Shown: positions 45,689 through 57,600 of the stretch, piece after piece
Layout: every line of letters starts with the position of its first letter
Numbering within the stretch: position 1 is the stretch's first letter
NCBI GenBank assembly: GCA_950295325.1
Contig: OX485804.1
Coordinates: 15,562,001 to 15,626,000 of the forward strand
Direction of reading: 5' to 3'
Source of the DNA: Polytrichum commune
Taxonomy: Eukaryota > Streptophyta > Polytrichopsida > Polytrichales > Polytrichaceae
Length of the DNA: 64,000 nucleotides
Notes under the pieces: generated by a model
Databases searched by the model: none
Told to the model about the DNA's origin: nothing
The model's input: the letters and a program-made list of their open reading frames with translations, nothing else
Position numbers and translations under genes: made by a program

Positions 45689-46105
45689 TAGAAATAACAT
45701 AACCTGTGAAAATAAGGCAATTCGCATTGAAGATTTGGTCTGACAATCATGAGATAATTTTCCAAGATAGATGAGAAGGATTCATGAAGAATGCAAGTTG
45801 TTTCATATTTTCTGCCCTATACAAAAAATGCTACAAATTTTTAAAGTGGAAAGTTGTCCAAACCCCTACTCATTCACTAGATTCTCCCTACACCGAACAC
45901 GGTAATCCGCATTTCCATATGAAATATTGCCTAAATCAGTTACCTCATGAGTACATTTACACTTGACTCCCATTGGCTACACTAAGTGTACACGCATTGA
46001 AGTTGCTGCCGAATCATGATCAGTTTTAGAAATGGCACTTCACCATCATGACGGCAGTCTAGTAGAGGGTGCTTAACGGGTTATGGCATTTCTACCTTGG
46101 TAAGT
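45689..46105 (+). repeat. Dispersed ~425-bp repeat, copy 2
   Basis: Same orientation and near-complete colinearity with 30113-30540 inside the Gypsy insert. The shared block ends near GGGTTATGGCATTTCTACC. The two copies sit in unrelated surroundings, so the sequence has moved or been copied. Confidence 0.85.
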
Positions 46106-46225
46106 GATGTGGGCCCTTGGAATATAACAGTGGATGTTGGGAGCTTAGTTATAATATAAGTCTCCATGCACAACTTTCTAAGCATCCAACTATTATATTC
46201 CGAAGACCCATTGAATGAGCACTAA

Positions 46226-47616
46226 GGGCCACTTTATACTTGGGGCCGGATTGAGGACCGGCCGGAACTCTCAAACTTTGAACCAATAGGATCGCTCGAT
46301 TTCATCAAATCGGGCCCAAGGGCTTTATACTTGGGGCCGGCCCGAACACTCACCTATCCCATGTGGCGTCTTAGGTGGCACAATTTTAGCGCCAAACCAT
46401 CGGGCCCTAGATGAGATTTCGGGACGAGCTTTTCCTCGTCCCGAACTCCCATCTAGGGCCGGATGGGGCTCCTCCGTTGGATTGTTCCAATCTTGTCCGT
46501 CAATCAATAGGAGGGGTAAAAGCATTTCCTCTCCTCCTTACTACTCTCCCCTCCACCTTCCCCTTCTCACCTTCCACCTTCCCCTTAATTATTTTTTCAT
46601 AGAATTAGTGTTAGACATAAATGCGCCACCACCTTCCCTACTACCATGTCCCTTCTCTTTTTCTCATTGTTAATTTTTTTTCATATCCTTCCTAACACTA
46701 AATTCGTGCATGTAACTTTCACATATTACCATGGATGATATTTAGTGTTTGATTTTACATTTAATGTGACTTACTTTCATAGGGTTAGTGATATTTAGTC
46801 TAGTGATCGTATTTATAGTATCTCACACTAAATATCATGTTTAGTGTAGTGACTCCACAATTTTAACCATACCAAACACATTCCAAAAATAAGCCAAAGA
46901 TAGTTTCCAAGTGGAACCATGCTCACAAGTTTACACGCACTTAGATCCAACAATAATGTAAACTTATACTATGGTTAGAATTATTATTTTTTAAATAAAA
47001 TCTCTTATCTATAAAGAGAAAGTTAATTGAGGCTTTAGAAAGGTTGATTAAGTCTATAAATTTATGTAGCTTGAAAAATAAAAAGCACGACAACAATGTT
47101 GGCGCAATGCCTACTTACAATCAGTAACCCACACCAAAATATATGCTCAATGTTGTCATGTTCCCGAACGGAACGAAGCCAATTAATATCTACAAACATA
47201 GATTACTCTATAATGAATATTGTATCATTGCAACTCTGGGTTTTTTTTTTGTTACCGGGTACATCGGTTATTCCATTGTACATGGTAGGTGAATTTATAT
47301 GAGCATTTTGACACCGGAATTAGATTCAAAGGGCTCGATATAGTCTAATGGGACCCAAGGTTGACCCCCTAACCATAAGCCTATAGAGATCATCCCCCAT
47401 AGTAAAAGCCGTGTAACTAATGCTCAAGAGCACTGGGCATTAACCACGGTAAGTTCCATGAAACTTAACCCTCAAGACCATCGGGCCCTAGAATCGGGCC
47501 TCACCACTTTACATGCGACAAGGTTGGGCCAGTAAAAAGTTCATAAAGTGCATCCCGATTGAGGCCTCAATCGGGCCGGTGCTCCGGCCGGCCCCAGGCC
47601 GTGTATAAAGTGGCCC
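46226..47616. mobile_element. PIF/Harbinger-type non-autonomous element, 1.39 kb, nested
   Basis: Ends GGGCCACTTTATAC and GTATAAAGTGGCCC are a perfect 14-bp TIR that continues imperfectly into GGGGCCGG-rich sequence. TAA lies on both sides (46223-46225 and 47617-47619). A second TTTATACTTGGGGCCGG occurs at about 46323. A Stowaway-like element (46602-46850) lies inside. No transposase can be read. Confidence 0.75.
46602..46850. mobile_element. Stowaway-like MITE fragment nested in the 1.39-kb element
   Basis: Matches the right two-thirds of 22582-22919: TTAGTGTTAGACATAAATGC, TTCGTGCATGTAACTTTCAC and the end ATCATGTTTAGTGTA. The left terminus is missing. Confidence 0.75.
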
Positions 47617-47640
47617 TAAGTGTTGATTAATGTTATGCAA

Positions 47641-47682
47641 CTGGTTCATGTGTAACTAACGGTCAATTCTCCTTGTTCATTG
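47641..47682 (+). repeat. Terminal fragment of a hAT-like MITE
   Basis: CTGGTTCATGTGTAACTAAC and CAATTCTCCTTGTTCATTG equal the last ~42 bases of the family. The rest is absent. Confidence 0.6.
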
Positions 47683-47689
47683 TATCAAA

Positions 47690-50600
47690 CTTGCTAAGCA
47701 TGATAGAGATGATATGTATAATAGATTCCTAACAATGTCAATGTTCCAGTTCCGCTTCTCAGTGAAAACTCACTCTTTTCCTCTCTTATACAATGCCCTA
47801 CCATGGTTTCTAGTTTGAGGAGCCCATGTTGGGTTTTTTGAACATGCTTTTTGATAGTAATTTAGAAAAAACTATGTAAGTGCAATTTAAGACAATCTTG
47901 TCAACTAGGTAGAAACCTTCATTTTGGCATTTCATTTATTGTAGTATTTTGATCCGTGTAATACATCCGGGGGTGGACTCTTCATACTATGTACAAACTA
48001 ATGTAGTTGTAAGAAGGGGTATTATTTGAGCATTGATGTACATAAGAGAGAGGTATTGGTTTTTTTCCTAATGCGTACGTGAATTTTTTTTTTAATTTAA
48101 TTTTTTTTTTTTGAAGTAAAGGTAGATGTACAAAAGCGGGCCCATAGGTTTAGATGGAAAATTAACAATAGATGTGTTAGTTTCATCGAATTCACATTTT
48201 CATTCATTATTATCATATTGTACTAGCCATCGTTGACTAACATGTCCATTCTCGTTAGGGTTTGCATTTGGGTTGCAAGTTTTTTACAAATTAGAGGTTC
48301 TTGGAGCACTCATGGGCTCCCTTCAATTTTGTTCATTGGATTGTGGCTAAGTTAATGTGCTTTTGTCTTTGTTTGTTCGATGCAATTATTGGGTTACATG
48401 TCACAAATGAAAAAAATTGTTCAATGACTTTCTCTTTGGAAAATGAAAGTTGATTTTATATGTAATATATGCTTATTTAATTCGTGATTTATATTTTGTA
48501 ATTGTAGTGGAGGCATTTATCACATTAAAAAACTGAATATAAATACCTGAGTCCATTTTCTAGCTTGATTTTAGTACGTATACATTTGTTTTTCATTATA
48601 AGCTGCTCGGACATAGGGGGTTTAATTTCATAATGACCCACACACATCAATTAGATTTCCAATGAAGAGTCCACCCCCATGAGGTAATACATAAGTCTTG
48701 ACTCCCGGGGCATGGACTTTTCATATTAAACTGATATTTGAGCATATTTGGACAAACCACTTGTCCAAAAAAATAAGAGATGTGCATTTGTGGGGACAAA
48801 AACATCAATTGACAATAGCAAAACCAACAACCACAACTTCGAATGTTTGTACTCCATGTTTGCCAACCACCATATGGACATACAAAAGGAGTCCCTAGTG
48901 TAAATTGACAATAAATATGTTAGTTTCATCCAATTCACATTTTCATCCATTCTTGCCACATGGTAATAGTCCCCAGTGACTATCATGCCCTTTTATTTTC
49001 CTTGGAAAACAAAAAGTCAACAACCAACACAATTGTAGGGGATCATTGAATTTTGAGAAGGGGGCCTTAATTGCCTTTCTTTTGCAGAAGCTGTAAATTT
49101 ACTTTCCTTTGAGTAGGAAAAAAAATTAAAAAAAATCATGAATTGTTGGTGTGTAAAGCCCCAATTGCAGTATGTCACATTGAATTTTCTCATAATGCTA
49201 TTTTCTTATTATTCAAACCTTGCCCAAAATTTTCACAATATAAGTCTTTATTTTCATTTTTCTTGCATCTCAAAGTTCAATCAATCTAGCCATGCAACAT
49301 TCAAAATGGGTAAGTGCGAGGACAACCACATTCTGACTTGCATTTCAACAACATGACAAATCTACTATCTCAAAATTTGCCCCCCCCCCCCACTCCACAT
49401 GAAAGCTTGAGGAGGGGGGGGGGGTGTATTTTAAAATACAAGCTTTTCATCATCTTTTTCAAAATACACACACATGAAAATGATGATAAAAGGCTTGTAT
49501 TTAAAAATATATAAAAAATGCTTCCAAAATACACACATGTAGCTTTAGAACACAACCAACCAACTACAATCACATAGTTTGTTTAGGGTTTACCCATTCG
49601 GATTTGAAGCAATTTTTGTCATTCTTCAAGTTCAACTCGTTAAAACCACTCAAGACAGAAAGTCCAAACCCTAACTCTAACCCTAATGCTCCAAACTATA
49701 CAATTTGCCAAAAACATTGCCACAACCTTTGCCTAAAATCCTACCCAAAATATTTTAATAAGCAACTAAAGGTTTGTACTCTACATTTCCTTAAGCAAAC
49801 CAATTTTGCAATTCACCTCCACATCATAGTAAGAATCACATAGGGCATCTTGGACAACCTTCAACTCAATGACACTCAACTGAACTAACGGCTTAGACAA
49901 CAACTCGCAAATTTGAGTCGCTTTGATAAGCAATGACTATTCTTAAACCAACCCACATTTTGCACATTTTGGTTGCTCTCGTACTCACTTGCGGTCACTC
50001 ACAATGCCCTCAATTGTCTACTAGATCCCCAACATGATGTGATTTCCTTCAATTCAGGTGCCCCAACTAGAGCAAATGGTTTTTTTCTCAATGGCATTTT
50101 AGTATGTGAATGCCTTCAATCACTAGTGCTTGATGGTCAAATGCGGTCAAGAAAATAGATTTTCCTTTAGAGGCTTGTGATTGGGGATGATCACTAAACT
50201 AGACTTCATTTCTTTGGCATCAATTTTGAATACGTATGTTGGACATGAGATGATTTTAAAATTAAAAAAAAATGGCGAAGAGGTTGTGGATTTTGTTCTT
50301 GGAATGATCTTCACTGGTGGGTCCGAATTCTTTACAACACTCCACACAATACACCTATATTGTACTTACAAAACTTTGGTACGAAGACCTCAAGTGACAT
50401 TGGTGATTTTGAAGGGTTATTAGCTTTAGATCTTTCCCGAGTTTATTTTTGGTCACAAGTATTTAGCCATAACCTCGGCATTCACCAAAGCAATCTTGAG
50501 GTTAGATGCACATGTATCAATGCTCTCACCACTGACTCTAGAACCAGCAGGTGGAGGCAATGGTTGGTCACAATCATCAGGAGAAGTAAGAGCTTGGCTT

Positions 50601-53480
50601 TCAATCTCCTCTACTATGCACTCTAGGGTTGTTTAGAAGTCAAAAATAAAATATAGGTCAACCACATGCATGCACTTTCTAGATTCAAGGTTGGGATCAA
50701 CTAATGGCATAACATAAACATCCAAAAAAAAACTCTATTGAGCCCCTCAAGCTTGCAATTAATCTTGCATCTACTCTCAATATCAAAGATTTGAAAGGGC
50801 CAATCTACAATTTGAATACCTTCAAGTAGTGGTCTCAGTTTTGCATATGTGTTGCCCTCAACACACTTGCAAGATCCAATAATTTTTGGACTAGCGCATG
50901 CATCACCAAGTGAGAACAATTTCAACTTCAACAATATTGCAAACTTGGTTTCTGACCAACAACCTCACTAGAACCAAGTACCTCGAGTCATAGTTGGTAT
51001 CACTCATATGAATGCCTATTGCCAACGTTGCCCCCTATTTTGTGTTGACAATGCTCTCAAAAATTTGTGAGAAACCACAACATGAATTCAAAACTCTACT
51101 CATATACTAAGTGAGTAGAATACTGGAAGTAGGAAGATGAAGCTTGAGATGGGCGCACTTGAGGAGTGCAACTATGCACGTGCACCTACTATCCAACCTT
51201 CAATAATCAACCATCAACATTTAGTAAGTTTGCAAGATGGTTGGAGTTTGTACATACACAAAAACTTCAAAAAGCTCCCACTAATCCTAATTGGGAACTT
51301 ACAAAGCCAAACAAAATGTGCAAACCCGTTGTGAGCCCTTCCCTCATCTAACCCTACACATTACATCCAACTACCATGAGACATCCATGAGATGTCATCC
51401 AATGGTGCTGCACCCATAGTGTGGGGCCCTAATATATGTTAATTTAATCCCCCACCGTACCGAACTGTATGGTATGTTAGTTTAAAAAACTTCTCTGACA
51501 TGATCAATTTGTGAACACCAAAATGTATTTAATTCATGAAGTTTAATATATAACTTGCGCTTTGTTACAAGTATAAGTTTTTTAATTTATAGCTTGCAAC
51601 TTTAAATAGGACTCTATATTTGTTGTCATGTAGTTTTCTAAAATATTGACACACAATGAACATATGTGAATTGTTAATTCTTAACTCACAACACAAGTCT
51701 TGAGATTTCTTATGCATAAAATAATCAAGATATGACAAAATATGGTATAAACCATAATTTAATGAGCTCTTGAGACTTAGATTTGGGACTTTGCCTCCAT
51801 GTTGGGACTGGTTGACATGAGTAGGACTAGGGACTAGGGACCCCAAGTGAACCGGACTTTGGTATTTATCAATATCAATTCTATCACAACCCTTTCATAA
51901 TATTATTCAACTTCATGGTTGTGTTCCATTTTATATACAAAATCTGACATGGGACTCCACTATTTGACCTTCATGGGAAGAAAAATAAGAAGAAAATGGT
52001 GCCGGTATGAATAGTATGAATATTGTGAATAATGTCGGTATTTTCAGTGATAGTGTTGCTATGAATAGTATCTTAGTGAATAATACATGGATGAACAATG
52101 TTTCATGTGAATAGTGTTGGGATGAACAATGAATCATGTGAATAATGTTGGGAGTATAACTCCACCCAAATTTCTAAGTGTGAACATGAATTTATAAACA
52201 ACAAATGACTATTCTTACTTTTTTTTGGGGGGGGGGGGGAGGCACAAATATAATTGACATATTCCAAGGTCATGGACCATACGCACATGGCTAAATAATG
52301 TTATGTTGCTTTGGCATGAACTCTATATGACTATACACTGCCAATGTTAAAGTATCCCTTGCGAAATACTAGGGGCAAGGTCATAAAATTATGCAATTAC
52401 CCACATGTTGAGGCGGAAAACCGGTCTAGCTGGTTAGACGGACTAGTGCACCATAGTAAGGGGTTGCGCTGGAGTGAGGGGACGCGTTAGAGTGTGGGAG
52501 CACGGGTCCTTCAAGGAGATGATGATGTAAGGGTATAGGGTGGTCATCATTCAATTTTGTCATTCATTAATGTCCTTCACTCTCAATGACCTATCTTTAT
52601 CTTCATTAGGCTTGTGATCTTATTTTCAGTGATTTGTGTGTGATTGATGAGAGATTGGTGAGTGATTAAGAGTGGTGGGTGACAAATTAGATGTGATGGA
52701 GTGTTGCCGTCCTTTTGAAGTTCAAGGTTTTATGGTGAGTAACGATTTTCACAATGATTTTTGCCTTCATTGTGTGAAGGGAGTTGGTGATGGTGATTAG
52801 GAGATTTCCAATTGTTATTTCTTGCACTTGGCAGTCCTTTGGCATCATGATTGCCTCGTTTTAGCTTAACTCCCTCGAATGTTTCTTGACTTTTTCATAT
52901 CTTCCACTAGGCACCTTCATGCACATTCATGCGAGCTATGGCAATATCTGGAGCGATGGTGTCATGGACAACTACGAGGTTGATACCCAAGGTGCTCCTC
53001 CACAGATTGCATGCGGTAGAGGATCCACAAATGATAAAGCTGCTCAGGTACACGAAGTTTGTGGAGATCACCGTCTTTGACCCTGTGGTTTGGTAGGAAG
53101 GGGTGGGTTTCTAGTTCTCCACTCTTTTAAGTTTGCCTCTATGCTTTTAGGGTCACCGTATTTTGTCAAAGTTTTTCCTCTTCCTTCTTAGAAACCCTAC
53201 ATCGTAGAAACATGGGTAATAGAAATTCGTGGAATAAGAGTTCGTCTTCCCTTTCCTAACTATGAAAAGTGCTTCTGCATGGAAGGCACAAAATATCCTC
53301 CACATGTTCATGGGCTGGAACAACAATGTGAAACCAAACAAAACTACGTAGTGTGAACACAACTAAACATTAAAACAAAAATGTTACTTGGCAAAAACTT
53401 ACATTGTAACATTATTTTGTTTTTAAACTCCCTGTGTAACTCCGGATTGTAAGTGACACTAATAAACACCCTAACAACCC
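47690..53480. other. Unassigned intergenic DNA, 5.8 kb
   Basis: No gene recognised. Features seen are poly-T/poly-A runs near 48080-48110, a C12/G10 pair with a local inverted arrangement at 49380-49430, a relative of the GGGACTTGG repeat near 51780-51855, and short degenerate repeats of GTGAATAxTGTTGGGATGAA near 52005-52150. The minus-strand frame 50701-50934 (GDACASPKIIGSCKCVEGNT) looks protein-like but I do not recognise it. Confidence 0.5.
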
Positions 53481-53679
53481 TCAAAATCATGTCTATTGGC
53501 AATTGGCCAACCCAGCCACCGACATCTGGACGTTATGCCGAAGTCCACGTGTCCCTATCACCGCACGGGCGACCCAGGCATCCTTCCTACGTGGCACCGA
53601 CTTCACACAAAAAACCAGCGTAGGAGCTTCATTCCACGTGTCCGCATCGCACTGGTTCAAACACTGTCTCGAGGGGAGA

Positions 53680-54328
53680 TCCACTTCGGGAGAGGTTCGT
53701 GTTCACACTGGCGGGAGCGCGGCGGGCAACCTCGCGTGCTTTCTGCTTCTCTGCTCTTTCCAAGGTTTGCGAATTGCTGTCGATTGCCGCAAATCGCAGC
53801 TTCCGAGTCCCTATCATTCATCACTGACTCGATTCTCTTTCCGTTGAGGCCCTTCCGGCCGAAAACGGTGCTCAGTTTCGTCTGTTCTGACCGATTTTGG
53901 GTGCGTTCTTCCTTTGTTACGTTGGTGCACTCAAGAGCTTCTTATCCTTCTTCTTCTGTTTTTTTTCTTCTCCTTTTTAGGTTTTCTGATTCTGGTATCG
54001 TGCGAGGTTTGTCTTCGTTTCATTCTGCGAAATCATTATCACCTCCCTTTGAAAACATTGAGCTCATTTTGATAATTGGTGGTGTGCCAGCTTGCTCTTT
54101 CTGTGCCAGCTTGTCAATTACAGGTCTGCAATTGCACGAGGCGATTGAGTTTGCGGAATTTTTATTTCATCCACCGAATTCTGGCACAGAAATCGAAACG
54201 TTTTCTTTCGTTTTTTTTGTTTTTTTTGTTCTTCGAATTCATCAGATTTGCCTAGGTCTCAGCGTCGAATAATGCGGGGGCAGAGGACGGAAATTCTTCT
54301 GAATTTGAAGAGAAACGGTGCAATAAGG
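53680..54328 (+). other. Probable 5' leader exon of the SMP-domain gene
   Basis: A pyrimidine-rich, G/C-richer block starts near 53500 and ends in a plausible donor, AATAAG|GTAACA, at 54328/54329. The next acceptor, TATCCTACAG at 54640, precedes the coding ATG by 13 bases. The 258-codon frame crossing this block (53496-54272) has no domain and ends before the donor, so it is taken as chance. The transcription start is not fixed. Confidence 0.45.
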
Positions 54329-54653
54329 TAACATAATTCGGTTGGTATGTGTGACATGGCCGAATATGTGTTCACTTGAGGAGGAGGATGCACTACACCA
54401 ATTCTAGGGTTTAGGGCATGTTACCAAGTGTTGCCAGCACCAAAGCGATCAAGCTAAGTTGATTTCAGTAATGGACTGTCTAAAGAAATTAGCTAGAAGC
54501 AACATGAGGATTGTGAATATCATTACCTAAGATAATCCATCCATCCACCATAGGTTCACCAAAGAGTGCATTTAGAATTCCATAGGGGAATTTTGGTTGC
54601 TACTGATGTTACTGCACTTCCCCCAATTCCTATCCTACAGAGGTGTCGAAAGC

Positions 54654-57600
54654 ATGACAGACTCGGTATTTAATGATGTGGCATATGGACCAGCGGATGG
54701 CTGTGGCACATTCGTGTGCTTGCCCTCTTTTCTTGGGGGAATTTTGTTATTGGCTGTGGTGGAATTTTTTCTGTTGGTGTATGTTGTTTCAAGATTGTTG
54801 AAGAGCAAGCCGCACCCGGGCCCTGTCTCTAAGGTGGAAATCGAAGAGAATGGTGGATCCATCACCTTCAACCTTGAGGTAAATTCAGACTCCGAGGGAG
54901 AAGTCGAATAGTTGTGAATTACCCTAGATTGTTGTTCTACATTTGCAGAGGATATACACAGCTTGATGTAGTTTAATTAGCCTTATCCTTTGCCTTTGTT
55001 TTGTGTTCGGTTCAAGAAGATCTCGACGAAGTTCTAAATATATCTCACATTCGTTCGGAACTTTGAGTTTGCAGCTGCGGTGATGTTTGCAGCTCAGCAC
55101 TGCCTCTGTAGAATTGTCAATGATTTTTTTTGACAACAAATTTGGACTCCCGATGGAAAAGAAGTCTTGAGAACCTGAGTTTTTGTGTTATCCTAGATTG
55201 TTGTTGTACATTTGGGAATTATGCATTTCAGGAGAGGAAATATACAGCTTGATGTAGGTTAATTAGCCTTATCCTTTGCTTTTGTTTTGTGTTGTTTTGT
55301 GAAAGATCATGTTGATGAGGTTTTAATTACAACACATTTAATTGGAACTCCAATCTTGCAGTGGCGAGACGAACTGTGCTCCTCAGCACTGCCACTGTTG
55401 AATTGTCATTGAAGTTTTTATTCTGTTTGGACGCATTACAGCATGATTATTTACGGAGAAAATACCTGGTGATAACTGTCATGTGATCATTTTCACTTAT
55501 TAATTAAGCCCTACCCAAGAGAAGAGTAACTGTTGTGCAAGCTTTTCAGCTTTCCTGATCTTAAATTTTAATGCCACAGGGAGATTTGTGGGTTGCGCCA
55601 GTACCATTTCCGGAGGGTGAATGGAGCAAGGCAAGCATAAAGATACCAGGAAAAGAGAAGAAGAAAGAGAAAGATGGTCAAAAGGAGGGTGCGAAGAAGG
55701 GAGGCAGTGGAAGAGAAACTTTGGAGATTACTCCCAAGCGAATGCACGTCACTTTAAAGGACAAGGTTCTGATATTGCAAGCTGCTGATGGAACCGAAGA
55801 AGAAAGCATCTTGCTCGAAGGTTGCAAAGTGGTGTCTGTTGCAAGTGGCCCTGGACCCAATAGTAAATGGTGATTTCTCCACCTTTACAACTCTCTCTAA
55901 ATGTTTCCAGTGAGGATTAATAAGGTCTTGATGTTTCTTTCCCACTTTGATGCAATTTCACTCCCAATTTTTACTTATCATTGTGTTTTGTTCACGAGTC
56001 AATGTTAGAATCATAGCAGACTTATCCACCTACATCCTCTTACTGTAAGAGTGCTTCCTGTTGTGGCTTTTAATAAAAATGAATTATGAAAATTGCCACA
56101 TGGTAGTCTTACATTCCTTGAGACCCTTTCATATCAAACTTGGAAATTATAGTTCGGCAACCAGGAAGCACCTTCCAGTATTATCATCAATACTCTGGTT
56201 TACAATTGATGTAACAACTTTGATTGCTGGATTGCAGGGGGAAGAAGTTTCCTATCAAGTTGCACCATCCATCCCGCAATGTGTATAAAGATTGTAAGAA
56301 CTGTCTGTTTTACACAGAGTCAGGATACGAGAAAGAGGCCTGGTGTGAAGTTCTTCGAGTTGCAGCTAGAGGTGGCTCTCAGTCAAATAAGTGGGTTTTA
56401 GATATTAAGAAAGAGTTCAAGGATTACACTGTTGGAGTTGAAACGCATACACCTTACATGGATAAGTTTTATTCAAGTCATGGAGCCAACCACTTTGATG
56501 TGAACCGAAAGGACGAGAAGTCTGATGACCATAAAAACTCGGAGGATGGTCTTTCTAAACGAAAGCTTATTTGGAAGAAATTGACTCGACGAAACTCCAA
56601 GGCCAAGGACAAGAAAGACACAAAAACACCCAATGCGTTGGACGAGATTGGGAATTTCACCAAAAGGTTAAGTTTACTTACACAGGGGAAAGATGAGGGG
56701 AGCGCTACTAAAGGGAAGGAGAGTGCAATTATTAACGAGCATGATGATGTGAATAATGTGTCCAATGCAAGTGACTCAAGTGGCACAAGCTCTGGTGTTA
56801 TGGTGTCAAATGAAGGTGTGGTGACTGACAGTGAAGACGAAAATACAACAGCCAATTTAGGGCCCGAAAATGACAACAACTACTCTGCTGAGATGCCTGA
56901 TGTTGAGGTGAAAACTCAAGATTATGACCAGGAGAGGCCTGCAAAGGAGATAGACCAAGGGCTTATCTGCTTGAACATGATTGTTGCAAGACTATATTTT
57001 GATTTCTACCACAGCTCAACCCGAGTAGATTATATACAGCAGCTGTTCCAGGCAAGTTCTTGTGCTATTTTTTTGACAACATAATTAAACCTCTGGAGAT
57101 TGAGGGCACCATATTGTTGACACCCAATTTTCTTATTCCCACAATCATTGTACTTTTAAGCCTGTGTGTTTTCTTATTACCTGTTCTACTTGTTGTCCCT
57201 ATTTAGTCTACATATTGTGGGTGTCTTTGTCAAAGTTTTTCTGGTGATTTGAGATCGTGCCTCTTGTAGTAGTTAGTGATGCACTAATTTTTTTTTTGTT
57301 CTGAGGTGATTTCTGGTTTTTGGGGGTACCAGAGGCTGATGTCAAAAGTAAAGACTCCCAGCTACATCAAGGGAATTACAATCAATGAACTGAAATTAGG
57401 AGATTATCCTCCATTTGCAACAGCAATTCGCATGCTGCCTTCAGATGCCGGGGGTGCATTGGCTCTAGAGATAGACCTGGAATGGCATGGTAAGGGTTTT
57501 ATTACTTGTGAGACGCGTATAGACGTACGAGACCAAATTGCACAGGAGAAAGTGGCTTCCCAACTTGCAGAACCCGGTTCACCAGGGGCAGCTGCTGCCG

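Noticed and set aside
53496-54272. 258-codon plus-strand open frame
   Set aside because: It has no domain, lies in the pyrimidine-rich leader region of the SMP gene and crosses low-complexity Phe/Leu-rich sequence. Chance frame in the 5' leader.
56478-56879. 133-codon minus-strand frame
   Set aside because: Antisense shadow of exon 3 of the SMP-domain gene.
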